From Bacteroidota bacterium (lineage in GTDB: Bacteria > Bacteroidota > Bacteroidia > Bacteroidales > Prolixibacteraceae), in the NCBI GenBank assembly GCA_030706665.1, contig JAUZOB010000101.1, positions 1 to 10,165 on the forward strand: 10,165 bases of DNA, written 5' to 3'. Below, one piece after another: positions 1-6,286 of the stretch. Made by a program: the position numbers and the translations under genes. The number at the start of each line of letters is the position of its first letter. Positions within the stretch are counted from its first letter, which is position 1. The notes below the pieces were generated by a model. The model was not told the DNA's origin, ran no database searches, and saw only the letters and a list, made by a program, of their open reading frames with translations.

Positions 1-231
1 TGAAGGAAGAAGAGATATCTCAATCGTAAATCCATCTGTGTTTCATCGGATTCACTAATTCTTCCTTCCGGGTTAATGAATTTTTCTTAAAAAAACGCTT
101 TTGCTAATTGTTTGAAGACAATCAATATATTCAAGTTTGTATTTTTATCGCAATTTTCTTTTCGATCCTTTTCCATGGAGAATGACAATGAAAGGATATA
201 AACAGGCATATCAAAAAAACAAACGATTTGA
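1..231. other. Gene-free left edge with inverted repeat
   Basis: No open frame of note starts or ends here. A perfect 10-bp inverted repeat (gaaggaagaa at 2-11, ttcttccttc at 59-68) encloses a small palindrome, gagatatctc, at 12-21. It could be the end structure of a gene left of the window. A weak Bacteroidetes-like promoter, TTTG at 111-114 and CAAGTTTG at 132-139 (7 of 8 bases of TAnnTTTG), may serve the gene starting at 232, but its 17-bp spacing is on the short side. Confidence 0.35.
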
Positions 232-1185
232 ATGATGATAGAAAAAGGAAAAGTGTTGAAAGGGCTATTGTGCCTTGTATTGACGCTGTCATTTTTTAAT
301 GTGGTGAATGCTCAGAGTCAAGTTGAAGAAAAGAGGGATACATCCGATATTGATTCGAAGACTCGTTTGGAAGTTTCGGCCAATTACATGAACAACATGA
401 TTTATGCCGGGCGAAATTTTGGAATGAATGGGTATTCCATAAACCAGTCTGTTGCATTTATTCATAAGTCCGGACTTGGACTAACGTTGGAAAACTATGG
501 TTTCAGTAAAGATGCGGGATTCTTATCCGAATCTGATCTGACCGCCTCCTATTCAAAGAGTTTAACATCAAAATTGAGCTTAAATTTGGGGTTTACCCAT
601 CTGTTTAACTATTCCGATAGCGCAGGATTGTTCAATCGTCTGAATAATATCATAAACGTGTCTGCCGGGTACAATCTTGGACTCTTTACTTTGAGTAATA
701 CGCTGGAGTATAACTTTGGAAACGAAGACGGATGGTATGATCATATTGCGGTCAATCGTGAGATCGCACTTTTTGAGGGTGAGGATCAAAGCATGTCCAT
801 TAATCCGACATTCTCTGTTGAAATGGGGACAAAGAGCGTATTGTTGAGGCTTAGTCATGGGAAGAAGGCTTTCAAGTCGGTGTTCTATAAAAAATTCAGT
901 AAAGTGAACAGGGGTAAGAAGCTGAAATCAGCGCAGTTTGCTAAAAACGGGAATGCCGGTATAACTACGACTACTGTAGTTGATGAAACAACAACTGCTT
1001 CCAATAATTCGTTCGGAATCCTTAGTTATGATATTACCCTGCCGATAACTTACACTTCAAAGAATTTTACATTTGCATTGACTCCCTATTATTCTATTCC
1101 GATAAATCTGACTCCGGGCGAAACGACGATAAGCGGAAATCCTTTCATTGTAACTGCTTCCATAACTTATAAATTGCCTGTCTGA
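232..1185 (+). CDS. Secreted beta-barrel-like outer membrane protein, unknown function
   Basis: This 317-residue protein opens with a clear Sec signal peptide: a basic start, a hydrophobic stretch at about residues 10-24, and a likely cleavage after NVVNA at residue 27. The mature part is made of alternating, glycine- and aromatic-rich segments such as LEVSANYMNNMIYAGRNFG, GLGLTLENYGFS, LSLNLGFTHLF and IINVSAGYNLG. Its end (FTFALTPYYSIPI, then IVTASITYKLPV) resembles final barrel strands. This pattern suggests an outer-membrane beta-barrel. Residues 210-257 form an insert that is lysine-rich (KKAFKS, KKFSKVNRGKK) and then threonine-rich (ITTTTVVDETTT), probably a surface or periplasmic loop. 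The tandem start codons at 232 and 235 are equivalent. The gene converges on the receiver-domain gene across a shared palindrome. I recognise the general YAGR-x-FG style of Bacteroidetes proteins of this kind but no defined function; transport or adhesion roles would be guesses. Confidence 0.8.
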   Translation: MMIEKGKVLKGLLCLVLTLSFFNVVNAQSQVEEKRDTSDIDSKTRLEVSANYMNNMIYAGRNFGMNGYSINQSVAFIHKSGLGLTLENYGFSKDAGFLSESDLTASYSKSLTSKLSLNLGFTHLFNYSDSAGLFNRLNNIINVSAGYNLGLFTLSNTLEYNFGNEDGWYDHIAVNREIALFEGEDQSMSINPTFSVEMGTKSVLLRLSHGKKAFKSVFYKKFSKVNRGKKLKSAQFAKNGNAGITTTTVVDETTTASNNSFGILSYDITLPITYTSKNFTFALTPYYSIPINLTPGETTISGNPFIVTASITYKLPV

Positions 1186-1251
1186 AGGTAACACCCTGAA
1201 TTTTCGGAAATAGAAACGTAGTTGATAGGTTTGCAGGTAACAAAATAGAGA

Positions 1252-1291
1252 AAAGATAAGCCGAATTCTGATCAGAATTCGGCTTATCTTT
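1252..1291. terminator. Perfect 40-bp palindrome, likely bidirectional terminator
   Basis: The two 20-base halves are exact reverse complements (the left half begins aaagataagccg, the right half ends cggcttatcttt), with the centre between 1271 and 1272. As RNA it would fold into an 18-bp stem with a four-base loop, gatc, on either strand. It lies 66 bp after the stop of the barrel protein and 14 bp after the stop of the receiver gene, exactly between two convergent genes. The arms end in short T runs on both strands (ctttt / cttt). Position and symmetry fit a shared terminator. Confidence 0.8.
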
Positions 1292-1305
1292 AGAAATATG
1301 TTATC

Positions 1306-1806
1306 TTAGAATTTAAATTTTTCTGGAAAGAAATAAGACAAACTCATTAAGGTGACTACTGTTATAGCCAGAATGATCAAAAATAGAATAACTCCGGTTT
1401 TGTAATAACGATTTGACTTTTGCAGTTGTTTTATTGACATGATCTTGTTGATCTTGCTGACCATTTTCTTTAAAGCCACCTCGTCTTTGACTATGTAATC
1501 GAAAGCTCCGAATTTCATTGTATTAATTGCAACTTCAATATTGTCCTGCCCGGAAAGAAATATGAATTCTATAGAAGGATGCTTTTTCTTCACACCTTTA
1601 AGAACGTCTATTCCGTTGATTCCTTCAAGTAGATAGTCTTGAATTATAATATCCGGATTTTCATTTATATGCTGAATACATTCTTCTCCTGATAAAAATG
1701 ATTTTACTTCTAAAAAGTTATTTGATTTTAGATAGCTGACAACAAGCTTATTATATGTAGGATTGTCGTCAACAACAAATATTAAAGGAGACGTTCCGTT
1801 TCTCAT
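1306..1806 (-). CDS. Tail-anchored response-regulator receiver domain protein
   Basis: This 166-residue protein is a CheY-like receiver domain (about residues 7-125) followed by one hydrophobic helix at about 138-160 and a short charged tail, PEKFKF. The phosphorylation site is complete: the acidic pair D13-D14 in FVVDDN, phosphoacceptor D57 in IIIQDYLLEGINGIDVL, S85 in FLSG, and K107 in the IVKDE loop. There is no DNA-binding or enzymatic output domain. Receiver-only proteins normally act by protein contact; here the helix would hold the domain on the inner face of the cytoplasmic membrane, which is inference. No histidine kinase gene lies in the window, so the partner is encoded elsewhere. 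The gene lies downstream of the GH97-like gene on the same strand, but a 272-bp gap argues for its own promoter. The ATG start at 1806 is preceded by an inverted repeat (1819-1837). Confidence 0.85.
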   Translation of the reverse strand: MRNGTSPLIFVVDDNPTYNKLVVSYLKSNNFLEVKSFLSGEECIQHINENPDIIIQDYLLEGINGIDVLKGVKKKHPSIEFIFLSGQDNIEVAINTMKFGAFDYIVKDEVALKKMVSKINKIMSIKQLQKSNRYYKTGVILFLIILAITVVTLMSLSYFFPEKFKF

Positions 1807-1818
1807 AGTTCTAAATAA

Positions 1819-1837
1819 TTTACATTTCGAATGTAAA
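1819..1837. promoter_or_regulatory. Inverted repeat just upstream of the receiver gene
   Basis: The 8-bp arms tttacatt (1819-1826) and aatgtaaa (1830-1837) are perfect complements around a 3-base centre. The element ends 12 bases before the ATG of the receiver gene. It could be an operator or a leader hairpin that affects translation. The function is inferred from position only. Confidence 0.35.
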
Positions 1838-1886
1838 AAAAATATCAGTAAAGAAACGAAATTTTCTATACCATTTCAATTTGATC

Positions 1887-1949
1887 TTCCATTTATTAAT
1901 TCGCAAGTATATAACTCTCCTGTTTGATTTTTGCAGAGAATAAATGGAA
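1887..1949. repeat. 11-bp inverted repeat in the receiver-gene upstream region
   Basis: The arms ttccatttatt (1887-1897) and aataaatggaa (1939-1949) are perfect complements separated by 41 bases. They sit in the 272-bp gap (1807-2078) between the receiver gene and the end of the truncated GH97 gene. The gap holds no open frame and, in the frames I read, no trace of a GH97 C-terminal domain. The repeat may be a paired operator or the stem of a leader RNA. Confidence 0.3.
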
Positions 1950-2078
1950 TTATTCAATTCAGTTTGTGCATCTAATTCTTATGGTGAATTTAGACGTGTA
2001 GAAATAGTTCAACGCCCAAAGCAACAACTATAACAATGAGTATTATTGCTATAGTGGGAATGAAAATTTGAATAATCC

Positions 2079-3572
2079 CTAATTTTTATTTGATAACGGT
2101 ATTTCTTCGATATTTATGATATTTGGATACGTACGATGAATACCTGTTGGTTTGTATGCTCCGTGAAATCCGACCATCAATTCCTGCTTTGCGGCTTCAT
2201 TAACTATCTTTTGGTAATAGTTAACCATCCATTGATCATTGCGGTCAATTCGGTCTATTTTTATCCCTTTAATTCCCCATTTCCGGAATTGATCCAGCGT
2301 AGAAGACAAATTATCTTTAATTGATTCCCATGAAACCCATGCAATGAGATTTACATTCTTTTGCTTTGCATATCCGGTCAATTCTTCTATGTTGACTGAA
2401 GGAGCTATTCCGGAATTGGAATTGAGGTTGTACCAGCCTTCATTTAAAAGGATACACTGAATACCGTTTGCGGAGGCTGCGTCAATGTATTTTTTGCAGG
2501 AGGCATCAGTTACTCCCGATTTAAAGTCAATCGGATAAGTTTGTAATTCGTTTTTGAGGTCGTAGGTAATCTCTCCTGTCTTTATCCATGAAACATCTTC
2601 TATTTGCTCTGCTTCTGATAATTTGAAGTCCATATCTGATTCGGGGACTAAAGTGCCTCTGTCCGATATGATTATCATTCTCCATGGATATTGACGGGTT
2701 CCTTTGGTCTGTGCTATAAAAACTGAATTTTGAGGTGCTGATGTATTCGGGTTTGTGATCTGTTTTGTATCTGTCGGATAAGGTGTGAAATTTCCATGAA
2801 GGCTGAATGGGATGGAGTCATTTGCTCCCCAAAGCATTTCTGGATAATCTTCTACGTCAGCTTCCGAAATCATGACCTTTAGACTGTCGGATACACGGAT
2901 CAGTGCGGGAACAGAAGATGCGTTCCTGCGTATTGTTGAAAGCGAAGTATAGTTGAAAGCTTCTTTTTTACGGCTATATAATTGATCTGGGGTAGGGAAA
3001 CAAATCTTTAAGTCCGATGGGAAAGAGAAGGTCGCTTTCTCGCCAAGAACTTTAACCGGTTCTGTGAATGCGGTTGCAAACCGATAAGCAATTCCGTCAT
3101 TGTAAGCCCTGAAAATAATATTGTAATTTGCCTTGCTGTAAAAGGTAAGTTGATTGAAACTATCCTCAATTCGGATATCATTATTTTTAACAACCGGGTC
3201 AATATATTCTTTATTCTCACTTTCTTCGGCTCTTGAAAATTTAGGTGCGATTCCTGCAGTAGTCCCATTGTCAAAAGTCATCGAAATGGGAGAAGGAGTG
3301 ATAATTTCTTTTCCCTGATAAAAGACCCCGAATTTCATGTCCGGATCATCGGTTATTTTGATTTCAATTTTCCCATCGGGAGAAAGAAGTGAAAAACTTT
3401 TCTCTGTTACTGCTCGACTGTGACTATGGTGCGATTGTTTACTTTTCTGATGAGAACTCTTGCTCTTCTGATGAGTCGTTTTGCTGTGCGAATGTGCTTT
3501 ATGCTTGTGTGCATACGTCTGTCCGGAAAAGAGCATTAAAAGCAGAACTGTCAGTGTAATATAAAATTTCAT
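2079..3572 (-). CDS. GH97-like glycoside hydrolase, C-terminally truncated, His-rich N-terminus
   Basis: This resembles family GH97 (alpha-glucosidase / alpha-galactosidase, SusB relatives). The best start is the ATG at 3572 (497 codons), which gives a clean signal peptide, MKFYITLTVLLLMLFSGQTYA; the TTG at 3578 is a less likely start. Residue numbers here count from the TTG. Residues 24-55 form a His/Lys/Ser-rich segment. Residues 59-310 match the N-terminal beta-sandwich (SPDGKIEIKI, YRFATAF, TRQYPWR). The barrel starts near 335 with DFKSGV, LLNEGWY, WGIKGIKIDRIDRNDQWMVN and FHGAYKPTG. D442 sits where retaining GH97 enzymes have their nucleophile. The protein then stops after TYPNIINIEEIPLSNKN, where family members continue with the region carrying the acid/base glutamate, the rest of the barrel and a C-terminal beta domain (usual length about 640-720). 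The usual tryptophan-rich DWWN-like segment also reads YDLKN. It is probably inactive or a decaying copy, although the frame is otherwise intact. Confidence 0.75.
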   Translation of the reverse strand: MKFYITLTVLLLMLFSGQTYAHKHKAHSHSKTTHQKSKSSHQKSKQSHHSHSRAVTEKSFSLLSPDGKIEIKITDDPDMKFGVFYQGKEIITPSPISMTFDNGTTAGIAPKFSRAEESENKEYIDPVVKNNDIRIEDSFNQLTFYSKANYNIIFRAYNDGIAYRFATAFTEPVKVLGEKATFSFPSDLKICFPTPDQLYSRKKEAFNYTSLSTIRRNASSVPALIRVSDSLKVMISEADVEDYPEMLWGANDSIPFSLHGNFTPYPTDTKQITNPNTSAPQNSVFIAQTKGTRQYPWRMIIISDRGTLVPESDMDFKLSEAEQIEDVSWIKTGEITYDLKNELQTYPIDFKSGVTDASCKKYIDAASANGIQCILLNEGWYNLNSNSGIAPSVNIEELTGYAKQKNVNLIAWVSWESIKDNLSSTLDQFRKWGIKGIKIDRIDRNDQWMVNYYQKIVNEAAKQELMVGFHGAYKPTGIHRTYPNIINIEEIPLSNKN

Positions 3573-3772
3573 ATCCAATAAAACATTATTTGGTTTTAAG
3601 GCTGACTAAGTTAAGGATAAAAAAAACGATAAAAAAAGTCTAACCTCATTGCTAAAGCTTAAAATCAAAAATCAGGTGTCAAATAAGACAAACCATAGTT
3701 TTGAGTATTTTGCAATTTGGAGGTAAAAGGTGGAAAAATGAATTCATATGAGATTCGATTTGATTTGATAAA

Positions 3773-3805
3773 ATTGGGTAACCTGATGTAATTTAATTAG
3801 CTTTG
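3773..3805 (+). promoter_or_regulatory. Bacteroidetes-type promoter for the PHP gene
   Basis: TAGCTTTG at 3798-3805 is an exact match to the Bacteroidetes -7 consensus TAnnTTTG. A partial -33 element, ATTG (consensus TTTG), lies at 3773-3776, 21 bases upstream. Transcription would start near 3811, leaving a leader of about 65 bases before the ATG at 3878, with a run of eight A at 3859-3866. The motif lies in the 305-bp gap between two divergent genes; I saw no equally good motif facing the GH97-like gene. Confidence 0.45.
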
Positions 3806-3877
3806 CTTAGTGGGGTGAATTATTCAGAAATTGAAATTTATGATTGATTTATCAGTGTAAAAAAAATATCCGGATTT

Positions 3878-4651
3878 ATGATCGATTTGCATATGCATAC
3901 CATTTTGTCAGATGGTAAGAGTGAACATGAGGACCATATAAAGGAAGCATTTCTGAAGGGACTTACAACGATAGGGTTTACCGACCATATTTGTTTAAAG
4001 CCTGTTAGCTGGGCAATTAGAGAGGAGGATATACCGGTAATGGTCCATCGGATGCAAGAATTGATAAGTCAAAACACTGTTCCACTTGACATCCTTTTTG
4101 GAGCAGAATTGGATTACTTCCCCGAAAAAGAAACAGAACTTGCGAAGATTATTGCCTCATTACCTCTCGATTATGTAATTGGGTCCGTTCATTTTATAGA
4201 CGACTGGAACTTTGATACCGATAAATCTCTCTATGGGAAATGGAGTAATGATGAATTGTATTACCGCTATTTCGAATTGGTGATACAAGCCGCAAAATCC
4301 GGACTGTTTGATATCATAGGACATGCGGACCTGATCAAGAAGTTTAGAATATGGCCTGAGTCGGATATGGATAGTCTTTATGAAAAAGTTGTAAAGGTAT
4401 TGGCGGAGAATCATGTCGTTGTCGAATTGAATACGAGCGGATACGACCGGCCTTGTGGAGAGTTCTTCCCAAATGCGCGGTTCCTGGAGTATTGTTTTCA
4501 TTACGGTGTAAATCTGACGATGGGATCTGATGCTCATCAGAGTTCTCAGGTCGGACGTTATTTCGATCAGGCAAAAGATCTGTTGCGGCAAATAGGATTC
4601 AGACATTTGGTAACATTCAAACAAAGACGGCAATCAATCATTTCTTTGTAA
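3878..4651 (+). CDS. PHP-domain phosphatase, histidinol-phosphatase (HisJ/HisK) family
   Basis: This 257-residue cytoplasmic protein is a complete PHP-fold metal-dependent phosphoesterase of the histidinol-phosphatase type, which removes phosphate from L-histidinol phosphate in histidine synthesis. The expected metal ligands are present in order: H5 and H7 in DLHMHT, D12 in SDGK, H37 in FTDH, E77 in GAELD, H105 in GSVHF, H149 in GHADL, and D218/H220 in GSDAH. The length matches stand-alone histidinol phosphatases (about 260-270). The start is the ATG of MIDLHMHT; an earlier ATG at 3840 runs into a stop after six codons. No other his gene is nearby, and it stands alone between a divergent GH97-like gene and a protease gene 264 bp downstream. 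The PHP fold is near certain; histidinol phosphate as substrate is likely, but other phosphoesters are possible. Confidence 0.88.
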   Translation: MIDLHMHTILSDGKSEHEDHIKEAFLKGLTTIGFTDHICLKPVSWAIREEDIPVMVHRMQELISQNTVPLDILFGAELDYFPEKETELAKIIASLPLDYVIGSVHFIDDWNFDTDKSLYGKWSNDELYYRYFELVIQAAKSGLFDIIGHADLIKKFRIWPESDMDSLYEKVVKVLAENHVVVELNTSGYDRPCGEFFPNARFLEYCFHYGVNLTMGSDAHQSSQVGRYFDQAKDLLRQIGFRHLVTFKQRRQSIISL

Positions 4652-4793
4652 AAAACCTTATGGAATATAAACAGAGGTCAATTGATCCATTGTCTACATC
4701 TGTATTCGGATTCTTCATCGTATGAAATTCTATTTTTAGAATTCCTCTTTTATCTCAGATTGTGACAAACGAGAATAAACAGAAAGGGAAATG

Positions 4794-4814
4794 ATTCCCG
4801 GGGAAGCCGGGAAT
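4794..4814. terminator. GC-rich hairpin between PHP and CPBP genes
   Basis: The arms attcccgg (4794-4801) and ccgggaat (4807-4814) form a perfect 8-bp stem with a ggaag loop. It lies 142 bp after the PHP stop codon and 101 bp before the CPBP start. The plus-strand tail is A-rich, not T-rich, so classic intrinsic termination is uncertain; it could instead be an RNA-stability or leader structure. A weaker AT hairpin, aattct/agaatt (4726-4731, 4738-4743), followed by cctctttt is another termination candidate. Confidence 0.35.
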
Positions 4815-4915
4815 AAAAAATTTAAACAACATCGGATCTATTTTAGGAGCTTATATTTTTTTATTCAGGAAAATCCCTCCAAATTAGACGTAACATTTGT
4901 AAAAAAAATTATTCG

Positions 4916-5851
4916 ATGAAACCATTTGGCTCACTTCGATATATGTCCCCGGGATATCAGCTGCTATTTGCAGTGCTGATTTCAATTTGCTCTTTTGTGA
5001 TCTTTTCCTTCCTGAGTATGGCTTCAATTATCCCGTTTTATGGGATGAAAGTTTTGACCGACCCCGGCTTTTTTACCGATTATTCACGACCGGAGAGTAT
5101 TAATGTGTTAAAATACATGCAAGTGATGCAGTCAGTCGGGCTTTTTATTATCCCGTCGATCTTTTTGGCATATATCTTCGGAGATAAGATTGGAACGTAT
5201 CTCAAAATGAATCGTGGATTTAAGTTATTAAGCATCGTTTTGTTATTTGTTCTAATTGTAAGCTCCAATCCTGTGATCAATTTCCTGGCAGAGCTGAATA
5301 CAAAGTTAGTTTTACCATCTTTCCTTTCTCCGATCGAAAAGTGGATGCGAGCATCAGAAGATAACGCAGCACTGCTTACCAAAGCGTTTTTAAATGTAAG
5401 CGATACGAAAGGGCTGTTCATCAATCTTCTGATGATCGGAATTATTCCGGCCGTGGGAGAAGAATTCCTATTCAGGGGAGTTATTCAAAAGATATTTACC
5501 AAAATGACTAAAAATATACACTGGGGTATCTGGATCTCGGCCGGCCTCTTTAGTGCGATGCATCTTCAATTCTTTGGATTTCTGCCCAGAATAGTACTGG
5601 GAGCAATGTTCGGTTATCTACTGGCATGGAGTGGCTGCTTATGGCTCCCTGTGATTGCTCATTTCCTGAATAATTCACTTGCTGTAATTTTTTACTATCT
5701 CAACAGTAAAGGGATGACCAATCTAAGTTTGGATCAGATTGGAACCAAAGAGAATAGTTACCCTTTGGTCATTATTAGTTTTGCCTTTGTGATTCTATTG
5801 TTGATCTGGATTCATCGTCTTGAAAATCGAAAACAGCCGATAGTCGATTAA
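4916..5851 (+). CDS. CPBP family intramembrane glutamic endopeptidase (CAAX-protease-like)
   Basis: This 311-residue polytopic membrane protein belongs to the CPBP / Abi family of intramembrane proteases, relatives of Rce1. The family signature is complete: the glutamate pair E182-E183 in GEEFLFRG, H216 in FSAMH, and H249 in IAHFLNNS. These residues form the catalytic site within the membrane. Roughly eight hydrophobic segments are visible, near residues 13-36, 68-87, 104-122, 166-180, 204-220, 224-240, 243-262 and 283-300. The N- and C-terminal ends are polar and lie outside the conserved core. The start is an ATG preceded by a run of eight A (4901-4908). It stands between the PHP gene and the DUF4834/glycyl-tRNA synthetase pair, with gaps of 264 and 115 bp, so it may have its own transcript. 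The substrate is unknown; bacterial members process various small or lipidated proteins, and some protect against bacteriocins. Confidence 0.88.
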   Translation: MKPFGSLRYMSPGYQLLFAVLISICSFVIFSFLSMASIIPFYGMKVLTDPGFFTDYSRPESINVLKYMQVMQSVGLFIIPSIFLAYIFGDKIGTYLKMNRGFKLLSIVLLFVLIVSSNPVINFLAELNTKLVLPSFLSPIEKWMRASEDNAALLTKAFLNVSDTKGLFINLLMIGIIPAVGEEFLFRGVIQKIFTKMTKNIHWGIWISAGLFSAMHLQFFGFLPRIVLGAMFGYLLAWSGCLWLPVIAHFLNNSLAVIFYYLNSKGMTNLSLDQIGTKENSYPLVIISFAFVILLLIWIHRLENRKQPIVD

Positions 5852-5966
5852 TCTGTCTCAAAAAATGTTAAGATTCACAGGATCGGAAGTGATTTTGAAA
5901 TTACACAGAACTACATTGTGGGATTATTATTATTTTTACGCCTTATTGAGAATTAAATAAGTAGTT

Positions 5967-6251
5967 ATGATTCTGACAGTTATTTTAACAATCGTTGGTT
6001 TGTTCAGAACTGCACTGATTGTGTTGATCATCTATTTTGTGTTAAAGATGATTAAAAGAGTGTTTCTTCCGCTTTTTGTCAGAGAAATGATTAATAAAAC
6101 TCAGCGACATATGGAGCAACAAATGCGCCAGCAGCAGGATGTGTATAAAAATGTCGGAGAAGTGACCATTGATCATGGCTCGGAGAAAAGTGGGAAAAAG
6201 AAGATGTCGCGGGATGAAGGGGAGTATATTGATTACGAAGAAGTAAAATAA
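5967..6251 (+). CDS. DUF4834-type small membrane protein
   Basis: This 94-residue protein has one long N-terminal hydrophobic helix (about residues 2-27), then a basic stretch (KMIKRVF), a glutamine-rich segment that looks like a short coiled coil (QRHMEQQMRQQQDVY, residues 46-60), and a charged tail ending in GEYIDYEEVK. This layout and the conserved YIDYEEVK-like end match what I know of the Bacteroidetes-specific DUF4834 family, whose function is unknown. It is probably anchored in the cytoplasmic membrane with its tail in the cytoplasm. The gene lies only 35 bp before glyS on the same strand, so the two are probably co-transcribed. The 115-bp gap upstream suggests the promoter for both lies there. 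Confidence 0.75.
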   Translation: MILTVILTIVGLFRTALIVLIIYFVLKMIKRVFLPLFVREMINKTQRHMEQQMRQQQDVYKNVGEVTIDHGSEKSGKKKMSRDEGEYIDYEEVK

Positions 6252-6286
6252 ACGATTGAGGAAATTATTAAGATAAATATAAAATT

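Noticed and set aside
1819..1837. Intrinsic terminator for the truncated GH97 gene
   Set aside because: The repeat is more than 240 bp past the stop, AT-rich, and immediately before the receiver start codon, so a regulatory role for the receiver gene is more plausible.
2079..2110. A simple frameshift restoring the GH97 C-terminus
   Set aside because: The two frames I read beyond the stop codon give no family-like sequence, so a single indel does not explain the truncation.
4160..4633. 157-codon minus-strand frame inside the PHP gene
   Set aside because: It is fully antisense to a gene with all expected catalytic motifs, and its own translation has no recognisable features.
3878..4651. PolX- or DNA polymerase III-type PHP domain
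   Set aside because: The protein is a single 257-residue PHP domain with the spacing of stand-alone histidinol phosphatases and no polymerase regions.
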